From the NCBI GenBank assembly GCA_038230415.1, contig JBBRNH010000019.1:9200-73199 (forward strand): a DNA stretch of 64,000 nt, given 5' to 3'. Position numbers and translations under genes: made by a program. The notes under the pieces are model-generated. The model saw only the letters and a program-made list of their open reading frames with translations. It was not told the origin of the DNA and did not search any database. Origin of the DNA: JBBRNH01 sp038230415 (GTDB lineage: Bacteria; Bacteroidota; Bacteroidia; Cytophagales; Spirosomataceae). Positions 5,575-13,582 of the stretch are shown here, piece by piece (the first letter of the stretch is position 1; every line of letters starts with the position of its first letter).

Positions 5575-6822
5575 ATGGATCGCGCCTTACCCAAACATTT
5601 CTGGAACCCGCAACGTATCATCTTGTCCGTTAGCGGTTTGGCAGTGGCCGCTCTGCTGATGTACACTTTTGTGTTTGCCGACCGCCGGACGAAGCTAAAC
5701 GTTGAAAAAGACAAAATTACCGTCTCGCCCGTCACCACCGGCCCGTTCGAAGATTTTATTGCCGTTACGGGCGTGGTTCAGCCCCTGAAAACCATCCGGC
5801 TCGATGCCATCGAGGGCGGCTACGTGACCCAGAAACTCGTGGAAGGCGGCTCGCAGGTGGCGCAGGGACAGGTGCTGCTCAAACTCGAAAACCAGAACCT
5901 CAAACTCAGTTTTCTGCAATCCGAAACCGAGGCCAACCGATTGGTTAACGACCTGCAAAACACCCGCCAAAAACTGCGCGTTGACCGCTATACCCTCCGC
6001 CGAACCCTCGCCGACCTCGATGCCCAGATTGACCAAACCCAGGATACCTACGACCGGCAAACCAAACTTTACAAAGACAAAGTGATCTCGGAAGAAGATT
6101 TCCTGAAAGCCAAACGCGCCCACGAACGGGTAGTGGCGCAACGCACCATTGAGATAGAGTCGCAACGGTATCAGGAAGAAAACGCCAAACTCCAGATTAT
6201 CCAACTCGAAGGTACCATTCAACGCACCCAACGCAACGTGGCCCTCTGGCAGCAAACGCTGGATAACTTAGTGGTGCGTGCGCCGGTGTCGGGTCAGCTT
6301 TCCAGCATTGACGTGGAGGTGGGCAGCAATATTAACCGGGGGCAAAACATCGGCCAGATTGATGATTTGAAGGGCTTCAAGATGCGCGTTGGCGTGGATG
6401 AGCATTACATCAGCCGGGTGTTTCCGGGGCTGACCGGCTCGTTTGAGTTCAACGGTAAAACCTACGTGTTGAGCATCAGCCGGGTGTTTCCAGAGGTGAG
6501 AAGCGGGCGGTTTGAGGTGGATATGACGTTTCCGCAGGGCGCACCGGAGGGCATCAAACGGGGGCAATCGTCGCCGATTCAGTTAGAACTTGGTAAAGCT
6601 GCCAACGCCACGCTGTTGCCCGTTGGCGGGTTTTTCTCCGATACGGGCGGCAACTGGGTGTACGTGGTGGATAAATCGGGCAAACGGGCCGTGAAACGAC
6701 CGATTACGCTGGGCCGCAAAAACCCCGAATTTTATGAAGTCCTGACCGGCTTACAGCCTGGCGAACAGGTGATTACGAGCAGCTACGAAAATTTTGGTGA
6801 TAACGAAGTGCTGGAATTTTAA
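5575..6822 (+). CDS. HlyD/RND-type periplasmic adaptor of ABC efflux system
   Basis: 415 residues from ATG 5575. One membrane anchor (about 15-35), then a biotinyl-lipoyl half (IEGGYVTQKLVEGGSQV), a long coiled coil (about 110-235), the second lipoyl half (VVRAPVSGQLSSIDVEVGS) and beta-barrel/membrane-proximal domains ending in PGEQVITSSYENF. It links the inner-membrane ABC transporter to a TolC-type channel (one is encoded at 42624). The ATG at 5575 is preferred to 5554, because 5554 lies inside the inverted repeat and because a 5575 start restores the spacing seen at the other two sigma-54 promoters. First gene of block A. Confidence 0.9.
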   Translation: MDRALPKHFWNPQRIILSVSGLAVAALLMYTFVFADRRTKLNVEKDKITVSPVTTGPFEDFIAVTGVVQPLKTIRLDAIEGGYVTQKLVEGGSQVAQGQVLLKLENQNLKLSFLQSETEANRLVNDLQNTRQKLRVDRYTLRRTLADLDAQIDQTQDTYDRQTKLYKDKVISEEDFLKAKRAHERVVAQRTIEIESQRYQEENAKLQIIQLEGTIQRTQRNVALWQQTLDNLVVRAPVSGQLSSIDVEVGSNINRGQNIGQIDDLKGFKMRVGVDEHYISRVFPGLTGSFEFNGKTYVLSISRVFPEVRSGRFEVDMTFPQGAPEGIKRGQSSPIQLELGKAANATLLPVGGFFSDTGGNWVYVVDKSGKRAVKRPITLGRKNPEFYEVLTGLQPGEQVITSSYENFGDNEVLEF

Positions 6823-6823
6823 A

Positions 6824-6935
6824 ATTTATGACACGGAGATACACGGAGGAGACACAGAGATGCACAAAGAAAATTCTATTAAAAAAGCCCTCTGTGCATC
6901 TCTGTGTCTCCTCCGTGCATCTCCGTGTCATAAAT
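6824..6935. repeat. 46-bp-arm inverted repeat filling the adaptor-ATPase gap
   Basis: Arms 6824-6869 and 6890-6935 match at 44 of 46 positions, with a 20-base AT-rich loop. It starts one base after the adaptor stop and ends 10 bases before the ATPase ATG. Units such as ACACGGAGAT and ACACAGAGAT recur inside each arm. In RNA it would form a very stable hairpin between two co-transcribed genes. Confidence 0.9.
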
Positions 6936-6945
6936 CCCTACTAAC

Positions 6946-7623
6946 ATGATCGAAACAATTAACCTCCAGAAATTATTTGCTACCGAAGAGGTAGAAACCA
7001 CTGCCCTCAATGGCATCTCGATGGCCGTGAAAGACGGCGAATTCGTTGCCATTATGGGGCCGAGCGGCTTCGGCAAATCCACATTGCTCAACATCATCGG
7101 TTTGCTGGATAATCCCAGCGACGGAGCCTACAATTTCTACGGCACCGAAGTTGCCAAAATGACCGAACGGCAACGCGCCGGGCTACGCAAAGGCAGCATC
7201 GGGTTTGTGTTTCAGAGCTTTAACCTGATTGACGAACTCACGGTGTATGAGAATGTTGAACTGCCCTTGCTGTATCTGAAAACCCCCGCCGAGGAGCGCA
7301 AACGGCGGGTCGAAGCATCGCTGGAACGCATGGCGATTATGCACCGGCGGAATCATTTTCCGCAGCAGCTCAGTGGCGGGCAGCAGCAGCGCACGGCCAT
7401 TGCGCGGTCGGTGGTTGCCAAACCCAAACTGATTCTGGCCGATGAACCAACGGGAAACTTAGACTCGAAAAACGGCGAAGAAGTGATGAAGTTATTGGGC
7501 GAACTGAACGCCGAAGGCACTACCATTATCATGGTCACGCACTCGCCGTATGACGCGGGGTTTGCCCACCGGATCGTGAACCTGTTCGATGGCAAGGTGG
7601 TGACGGAGAATTTTCACGTGTAA
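6946..7623 (+). CDS. ABC transporter ATPase (MacB/LolD class)
   Basis: 225 residues, a stand-alone nucleotide-binding domain. Walker A is GPSGFGKST (38-46; Phe replaces the usual Ser before GKST), the Q-loop lies in GFVFQSFNLIDELTVYENV, the signature is LSGGQQQRTAIARSVV, Walker B LILADEPTGNLDS, and the H-loop MVTHS. The FQSFNL...LTVYENVELPL phrase marks the class that powers FtsX-type permeases. It presumably energises the permeases downstream, which have no ATPase domain of their own. A second ATPase of the same class lies at 41934. Confidence 0.93.
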   Translation: MIETINLQKLFATEEVETTALNGISMAVKDGEFVAIMGPSGFGKSTLLNIIGLLDNPSDGAYNFYGTEVAKMTERQRAGLRKGSIGFVFQSFNLIDELTVYENVELPLLYLKTPAEERKRRVEASLERMAIMHRRNHFPQQLSGGQQQRTAIARSVVAKPKLILADEPTGNLDSKNGEEVMKLLGELNAEGTTIIMVTHSPYDAGFAHRIVNLFDGKVVTENFHV

Positions 7624-7629
7624 TGTGTA

Positions 7630-7692
7630 GAGACGCATACTTGCGTCTCACCGCCGGATGGTTTTCCTTGCGTCTCACCGCCGGATGGTTTT
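7630..7692. repeat. Small hairpin and 27-bp tandem repeat
   Basis: GAGACGCA-TACT-TGCGTCTC (7630-7649) is a perfect 8-bp hairpin. TTGCGTCTCACCGCCGGATG with a short T tail occurs at 7641 and again at 7668, 27 bp apart. The second copy touches the stop of the leftward Uma2 gene. It lies between the ATPase and the Uma2 gene, possibly a weak terminator. Confidence 0.65.
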
Positions 7693-8140
7693 ACGGCAAC
7701 AGAAACGTGTTTAGGTCAAGATTCAGCACCTCCGAAAACGATGATTCGGTAGCCTGACCGCCATCGCCTTTGCGGTAGCGAAGCCAGATTTCGGTTTTGT
7801 AATTGTAAACGAACCCTTCGAGAATACCGTAATCTTCGTTCTCGATCAGGTGAATCACTTTGCTGGTATCGTGTTTGAAACCCGTGTTTTTGCAGATTTC
7901 GATGATTATCCGGGTTTGTTCGGCGGGGTGGTCATACAAAATAACATCAGGAACAGGCGTTGCATAGCCTTCGGTCAGCATGGTTTCGGGCAGTGGCTCG
8001 TACAAAATCTGACCCGACCGATATAAGGGATACAAGCCAGCCGTGAGCCGTGCAATCATGCTCTGATGTAATAAAGGGCCATAAACATCATCATCATGAA
8101 CGACAAACTTAGACGAAGCCGGAAACGAGTACTGCTGCAT
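7691..8140 (-). CDS. Uma2-like protein (restriction-endonuclease fold)
   Basis: 149 residues from ATG 8140 (beginning MQQYSFPASS); an upstream ATG at 8218 would overlap the permease start and adds no recognisable sequence. VPDVILYDH (acidic centre), IIIEIC (Glu) and a Lys in the following helix fit the PD-(D/E)xK core of Uma2/DUF820 proteins, but the sequence is the most divergent Uma2 of the window (GILEGFVYNYKTEIWLRYRK at the end). Function is unknown; Uma2 proteins are annotated as putative endonucleases without proven activity. It sits leftward between the ATPase and the first permease. Its upstream box reads TATCATTG, one change from the box of the other Uma2 genes. Confidence 0.7.
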   Translation of the reverse strand: MQQYSFPASSKFVVHDDDVYGPLLHQSMIARLTAGLYPLYRSGQILYEPLPETMLTEGYATPVPDVILYDHPAEQTRIIIEICKNTGFKHDTSKVIHLIENEDYGILEGFVYNYKTEIWLRYRKGDGGQATESSFSEVLNLDLNTFLLP

Positions 8141-8207
8141 AATCTGACCAATTGAATGAGTTGATTGCCTGATAATCAATGATACCCCAAATTTAACCAA
8201 ACCCGTT

Positions 8208-10667
8208 ATGTTCCGCAACTACCTCAAAATCGCCTGGCGGAACCTGCTCCGCAACAAAGTGTATTCGGCCATCAACATCGGCGGGCTGGCCGTTGGGCTG
8301 TCGTGCTGTATGCTCATCGGCCTGTATGTCCGTGACGAACTCAGCTACGACACGCAGCACAAAGACGTGGCCCGGCTCTACCAGGTCGGCACCGTGTTGA
8401 TTAACCCCGATGGCGAAACAAAATCCGCCACCTCGCCGTATCCGGTGGCCGATGCCCTCCAACAGGAGTACCCCGAAATCGGCAGCACGACCCGGTTAGT
8501 TGGCCTTTTTGCCGACGATAAGACGCTGTTACGCTATGATGCGCCCTTCGGTAAACCCACCGTTTTCTACGAGACAAAAGGCTACTTAGCTGACCCAACA
8601 TTCTTCTCGTTTTTTACCTATCCGTTCATCGAAGGCAACGGCGAAACAGCCCTCAAAAGCCCCAACACCATTGTCTTGTCAGAAGAAATCGCTCGCAAAA
8701 TCTTTGGGGATCAGTCGGCCCTTAACAAGATCGTTCACGTCGAAAGCAACACCAACGGCACTGGTAATTACACGGTTACGGGCGTGTTCCGGCCCGGCGC
8801 GGTACCCTCGCACATCGACGCGCGGTTCTTCATTTCGTTTGCCGGGGGTGCGCTGGCCCAGTATGTAAAGAGTCAGCCGGGGATGGCCCGCAACAATATG
8901 TTTTTCACCTACCTGAAACTGGCTCCCGGTGCCGATGCCAAAAAATTAGAAGCCAAGCTGCCCGCCTTTGTCGAGAAATATATGCGGCAAGACCTGCGGG
9001 CGGCTGCGTTCGATAAACGCCAGTTTCTGACCGCCGTCAGCGACATTCACCTGCACACCGACCTGCCCGCCAACGTTACGCCCAACGGCAGCCTGACGTA
9101 TCTGTACCTACTGGTGTCCATCGCCCTGTTTACGGTGCTGATTGCCTGCATCAACTTCATGAATCTCAGCACGGCGCGGTCGGCCAAACGGTCGGGCGAG
9201 GTGGGCGTTCGGAAGGTGTTGGGCGCGCGGCAGGGGGGCTTGATCGGGCAGTTTCTGAGCGAGTCTGTTCTGGTCAGCATACTGGCTTTTGGGCTGGCTA
9301 TTGGCTTCACGGCCCTGCTGCTGCCGCTGTTTGAGCGGGTGTCGGGCAAGTCCTTGTCGCTGTCGCTGGCTCAAAACGCGGCCATGCTGGGTGGCTTTTT
9401 CGGACTGAGTGTGGCGGTTGGATTGCTGGCGGGTAGTTATCCTGCCTTCTATCTGGCCTCGTTCCGGCCCATTGTCGTGCTAAAGGGCGGGGGAGCCAAC
9501 CCACGCTCTGCGCTGGCGGCTGTTTCACTCCGAAAAGGGTTGGTGGTGTTTCAGTTTGTGCTGTCGGTTATGCTCATTGTGGCGGTCGTTGTCATCAGCC
9601 AGCAAATGACCTTCCTGCGGTCTGCCGATCTGGGTTTCGCCAAAGATCAGCAACTCATTATTCCATTGCGGAGTACAACGGCCAAAGCGACCTATCCGGC
9701 CCTGAAAGACGAGTTGATTCACTCGGTCCGCGTACAGTCAGTGGGAGCGTCTGCGTATTATCCGGGCATTTTTAATCCCGAAGGCGGCCATTATTACGGG
9801 GAGAACCAACCGGCAGACGATGCCCAACCAACGGCAACCAACCGCGTTGATATAGACTACCTGAACACGCTTGCCATCAGGCCGGTAGCAGGGCGGTTGT
9901 TTTCGCGGGCCTTTCCCGCCGATACCAGCGGACGGATTATTCTGAATGAACAAGCCGTAAAAGCAATGGGATACCCGTCGGCTCAGGCGGCTATCGGCAG
10001 AAAAACCTACATCGGGCAGGGGGATGGCCGGGATGCGTTCACGATTGTGGGGGTGGTTAAAGACTTCCATTTCCAGGACCTGCACGTACCCATCACGCCC
10101 TACGCGTTTACGCTGAACAAAAGCCTTGACTACAACTACGTGATTGCCCACGTTGAAGCCGGTACGCTTCAGCCGACGTTAGCCGCCATCGAAGCCATCT
10201 GGCAAAAACTCAATCCGGGCGAACCATTTGAATATAGTTTTCTGGACGAAGATTTTCAGAAGAACTACGTAGCCGAGAGCCGTATTTCGTCCGTTGCGGG
10301 CTATTTCACCCTCATCGCCATCCTGATTTCCTGCTTAGGGCTATTTGGTCTGACCACCTTCACCGCCGAGCAGCGGACGAAAGAAATCGGGGTACGTAAA
10401 GTGCTGGGTGCCAGCGTAGGGAGCATCGTATCACTGCTCTCCAAAGACTTCCTGAAACTGGTATTGATTGCCTTTCTCATTGCGTCTCCCCTGGCGTGGT
10501 ACGCCATGAATCGGTGGCTGGCCGACTTCGCCTACCGGGTCACTATCGACTGGTGGGTGTTTGCCCTGGCAGGAGCCATAGCGGTGGGTATCGCCTTGCT
10601 GACGGTGAGTTTTCAGAGTATAAAAGCCGCCCTGATGAACCCCGTCAACTCATTAAGAAGCGAATAA
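8208..10667 (+). CDS. FtsX/MacB-type ABC permease 1
   Basis: 819 residues, a double-length permease: membrane segment 1 at about 20-42, a periplasmic MacB-PCD domain, three segments with the coupling motif ACINFMNLSTARSAKRSGEV, then a second copy (RKGLVVFQFVLSVMLIV, periplasmic part, three segments) with RTKEIGVRKVLGAS. It has no ATPase domain, so it must use a separate one (6946 or 41934). Such proteins usually move molecules outward or do mechanical work across the envelope; the substrate is unknown. No promoter is seen just upstream, so it is probably read from promoter A through the Uma2 gene. Permease 2 follows after 13 bp. Confidence 0.92.
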   Translation: MFRNYLKIAWRNLLRNKVYSAINIGGLAVGLSCCMLIGLYVRDELSYDTQHKDVARLYQVGTVLINPDGETKSATSPYPVADALQQEYPEIGSTTRLVGLFADDKTLLRYDAPFGKPTVFYETKGYLADPTFFSFFTYPFIEGNGETALKSPNTIVLSEEIARKIFGDQSALNKIVHVESNTNGTGNYTVTGVFRPGAVPSHIDARFFISFAGGALAQYVKSQPGMARNNMFFTYLKLAPGADAKKLEAKLPAFVEKYMRQDLRAAAFDKRQFLTAVSDIHLHTDLPANVTPNGSLTYLYLLVSIALFTVLIACINFMNLSTARSAKRSGEVGVRKVLGARQGGLIGQFLSESVLVSILAFGLAIGFTALLLPLFERVSGKSLSLSLAQNAAMLGGFFGLSVAVGLLAGSYPAFYLASFRPIVVLKGGGANPRSALAAVSLRKGLVVFQFVLSVMLIVAVVVISQQMTFLRSADLGFAKDQQLIIPLRSTTAKATYPALKDELIHSVRVQSVGASAYYPGIFNPEGGHYYGENQPADDAQPTATNRVDIDYLNTLAIRPVAGRLFSRAFPADTSGRIILNEQAVKAMGYPSAQAAIGRKTYIGQGDGRDAFTIVGVVKDFHFQDLHVPITPYAFTLNKSLDYNYVIAHVEAGTLQPTLAAIEAIWQKLNPGEPFEYSFLDEDFQKNYVAESRISSVAGYFTLIAILISCLGLFGLTTFTAEQRTKEIGVRKVLGASVGSIVSLLSKDFLKLVLIAFLIASPLAWYAMNRWLADFAYRVTIDWWVFALAGAIAVGIALLTVSFQSIKAALMNPVNSLRSE

Positions 10668-10680
10668 ACAACAAACGATC

Positions 10681-13071
10681 ATGTTCAGCAACTATCTTAA
10701 AATCGCCTGGCGGAATCTGGTCCGCAACAAAGTCTATTCGGCCATCAACATCGGTGGGCTGGCCGTGGGTATGGCCGTGGCGATGCTCATTGGGCTGTGG
10801 GTTTATGATGAATTGACGTTCAATACCTACCACAATCGCTATGAGCGCATTGCTCAGGTGATGCAACACCAAACTGTCGATGGGCAGATTAGTACGAATT
10901 ACTCGATCCCGCTTCCGCTGGAGGCTGAACTCCGCAGCCAGTACGGGAAGAATAGTCCGATCAAACGCATCGTGCTGGCGTCATGGATTTATGGACACGG
11001 GCTGGACATGGGCGACCAGAAATTTGTCAGGAAAGGCGGGTTTATGCAGCCCGATGCCCCCGAAATGCTGTCGTTACGGATGCTGAAAGGAACCCGGCAG
11101 GGTTTGCGTGATCCGGGGTCGATTCTACTGGCCGAGTCGGTGGCCAAAGCCTACTTCGGCGACACCGATCCAATGGGCAAAATTCTGAAACTCGACAACA
11201 AAATGGCCGTTCGCGTAACGGGTGTCTATCAGGATTTGCCCTACAATACCACCTTCCGCGACCTTACCTTCATTGCACCCTGGGAGTTGCTCCTCAACAA
11301 CGATGAATCCGTTCGGCGGGCCAGTCAGCAGTGGGACAATAATTCGTTTCAACTCTTTGTCCAACTGGCCGATAAGGCCGATCTGTCGGCAGTGTCGAGG
11401 CTGCTTAAAAACACTAAACTCGATCACGTCGATAAACGGATAGCCCTGACAAAACCCGAAATCTTTCTGGAACCCATGGGTCGCTGGCACTTGTACTCAG
11501 ACTGGAAAAACGGCGTAAACGTGGGTGGCCGCATTCAGTACGTCTGGCTTTTCGGCACTATTGGCTTGTTTGTCTTACTGCTGGCCTGCATTAATTTCAT
11601 GAATCTCAGCACCGCCCAAAGCGAAAGACGAGCCAAAGAAGTGGGCATCCGCAAGGCCGTTGGCTCCTTGCGGGGGCAACTTATTGGCCAGTTTTTCAGC
11701 GAATCGCTTTTAGTAGTCGCCATCGCCTTTGTGTTGGCGATGATTGGGGCCATGGTGTCCCTGCCTTTTTTCAATGATGTCGCCGATAAACAGACAGCCA
11801 TCCCTTGGTCGAATACTGGGTATTGGGCGGTAATCCTTCTATTTTGTCTGCTGACGGGTCTTGTCGCAGGCAGCTATCCAGCACTCTATCTGTCAGCGGT
11901 CAACCCACTGCGTGTGCTGAAAGGAACAGTGAAGGCAGGTCGATTTGCGTCACTACCCCGCCGGGTATTGGTGGTTACGCAGTTCACGGTATCGGTTACC
12001 CTTATTATCGGTACTATTACCGTGTTTCGGCAGATCCAGTTTGCTAAAGATCGGCCTGTGGGTTATGTCAGGGCCGGTTTAGTAACCCTGGGTATTGGTG
12101 GTTCAGTCATCCATGACCATTATGATGCCATCCAAAATGAACTCCGAAACGCGGGTATCATCAGCAACATGGCCGAGTCGCGCAGCCCCATGACGGCCCT
12201 TTGGCAAACACAGAACGGCTTCGACTGGAACGGCAATGTCACCAACGCACAGGCTGAATTCGGTACTATTTTCGTCACTCATGACTTTGGTAAAACCGTG
12301 GGCTGGCAGGTGAAAGCCGGGCGGGATTTTATTCGTAACTACCCCGCCGATTCGACTGGGATGGTTTTGAACGAGGCCGCCGTTCGGTACATGGGCCTGA
12401 CATCGCCCGTTGGCAAAACGGTGCGCTGGGAAAGTATCAACTGGAAGGTAGTAGGGGTGGTAAAAGACCTGATCATGGAATCGCCCTATGCCCCAGCCCG
12501 GCCATCGATTTATATGATTGGCAACGGGCCGGGCAACAACCTGCTGTTGCGCATCAATCCGAACCAGACCAGTTCCGATGCCGTCAGTCAGCTTGGCACC
12601 ATACTGAAAAAATACGACCCTACTCTGGTACCTGATGCTCAGTTTGTCGATCAGGAATATGCCCAAAAATTCTCGGATGAAGAGCGCATCGGTAAGCTGG
12701 CTTCGATTTTCGCCGTGCTCGCCATTTTTATCTCGTGTTTGGGTATTTTCGGGCTGGCTTCGTTCATGGCCGAGCAGCGCACAAAAGAAATTGGCGTTCG
12801 TAAAGTACTGGGAGCCAGTGTGCTGAACCTGTGGGGTTTGCTCTCTAAAGATTTCGTGGTGCTGGTGCTGATTGCCTTTTTGATTGCCACACCGCTAGCT
12901 TATTATTTTCTCTCGAACTGGCTTCAGCAATACGACTACCGCACCGACATCTCGTGGTGGATTTTCGCCGTGTCGGGCGTGGGCGCATTGGCGATTACAT
13001 TGCTGACGGTGAGTTTCCAGAGCATCAAAGCGGCACTGATGAACCCGGTGAAATCATTGAGAAGCGAGTAA
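10681..13071 (+). CDS. FtsX/MacB-type ABC permease 2
   Basis: 796 residues with the same two-repeat layout as permease 1. Central motif INFMNLSTAQSERRAKEVGI with RKAVGSLRGQLIGQFFSESL, final motif RTKEIGVRKVLGASVLNLWG. It is much closer to permease 9 (39020) than to its neighbours: both begin with NYLKIAWRNLVRNKVYSAIN and GLAVGMAVAMLIGLWVYDEL, share the unusual KAVGS central motif, and end with a YDYRTDISWWIFAVSGVGAL-type segment. These two may be a separate subfamily duplicated within the locus. It follows permease 1 with no Uma2 gene in between. Confidence 0.92.
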   Translation: MFSNYLKIAWRNLVRNKVYSAINIGGLAVGMAVAMLIGLWVYDELTFNTYHNRYERIAQVMQHQTVDGQISTNYSIPLPLEAELRSQYGKNSPIKRIVLASWIYGHGLDMGDQKFVRKGGFMQPDAPEMLSLRMLKGTRQGLRDPGSILLAESVAKAYFGDTDPMGKILKLDNKMAVRVTGVYQDLPYNTTFRDLTFIAPWELLLNNDESVRRASQQWDNNSFQLFVQLADKADLSAVSRLLKNTKLDHVDKRIALTKPEIFLEPMGRWHLYSDWKNGVNVGGRIQYVWLFGTIGLFVLLLACINFMNLSTAQSERRAKEVGIRKAVGSLRGQLIGQFFSESLLVVAIAFVLAMIGAMVSLPFFNDVADKQTAIPWSNTGYWAVILLFCLLTGLVAGSYPALYLSAVNPLRVLKGTVKAGRFASLPRRVLVVTQFTVSVTLIIGTITVFRQIQFAKDRPVGYVRAGLVTLGIGGSVIHDHYDAIQNELRNAGIISNMAESRSPMTALWQTQNGFDWNGNVTNAQAEFGTIFVTHDFGKTVGWQVKAGRDFIRNYPADSTGMVLNEAAVRYMGLTSPVGKTVRWESINWKVVGVVKDLIMESPYAPARPSIYMIGNGPGNNLLLRINPNQTSSDAVSQLGTILKKYDPTLVPDAQFVDQEYAQKFSDEERIGKLASIFAVLAIFISCLGIFGLASFMAEQRTKEIGVRKVLGASVLNLWGLLSKDFVVLVLIAFLIATPLAYYFLSNWLQQYDYRTDISWWIFAVSGVGALAITLLTVSFQSIKAALMNPVKSLRSE

Positions 13072-13074
13072 CTG

Positions 13075-13539
13075 CTAGTTAAAAATGCTGACTAAATCCA
13101 GTTCGATGCCTGTACTTTCATCCTTCACAATGCCTGATGTGATGGTTGTCTGACCACCAGGAGTCATAATAGTTACCTGCCTGAAATGAGGGATAACGAC
13201 CCAAACAACCAGCGTACCCGATGGGAAGTAAATATCCAGTGCTTTGTCGGTTAAATCAGATAGAGCCTGGCGTGGGGATAAAATTTCAACAGCTAACAGG
13301 GGCGGTGTTGTTGGCCGGATGATGTCGCGGAGCCAGTTTGCTTTACCAAGCTGACATACGGCCACATCTGGTTTTGCCCGTCCGTGCGAGAGTTCAAACT
13401 CAAGCTCCGGCAAAATATCATACTGCTCGTCATAGCGGCCAAAACTTTTAGAAAGCCGGTAGGTCAACTTGGCGTGATTGTATGACATAATGTCTTCAGA
13501 GTAAAATTCTTCAATTAAGTCGAATGATTGGGCTTCCAT
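13075..13539 (-). CDS. Uma2-family protein
   Basis: 154 residues from ATG 13539 (MEAQSFDLIEEFYSEDIMSY). KPDVAVCQL, LLAVEILSPRQ and the Lys in DLTDKALDIYF give the D-E-K order of a PD-(D/E)xK nuclease fold, followed by the family ending VVWVVIP...TGIELDLVSIF. Its stop is 3 bp from the stop of permease 2 and its start 43 bp from that of permease 3, so it is wedged leftward between two rightward permeases. Closest relative in the window is the Uma2 gene at 41428 (shared start and ILPELE region), and both follow the two related permeases 2 and 9. Confidence 0.85.
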   Translation of the reverse strand: MEAQSFDLIEEFYSEDIMSYNHAKLTYRLSKSFGRYDEQYDILPELEFELSHGRAKPDVAVCQLGKANWLRDIIRPTTPPLLAVEILSPRQALSDLTDKALDIYFPSGTLVVWVVIPHFRQVTIMTPGGQTTITSGIVKDESTGIELDLVSIFN

Positions 13540-13557
13540 AACCGAAAGTTGTTTTTT

Positions 13558-13565
13558 CAAAGATA
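13558..13565 (-). promoter_or_regulatory. Uma2 promoter -7 box
   Basis: TATCTTTG on the minus strand, 18 bases before the Uma2 ATG, perfect match to TAnnTTTG. Its -33 region would overlap the divergent permease start, leaving no room for an independent permease promoter. Confidence 0.7.
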
Positions 13566-13582
13566 CTAAAAACCCCAACATC

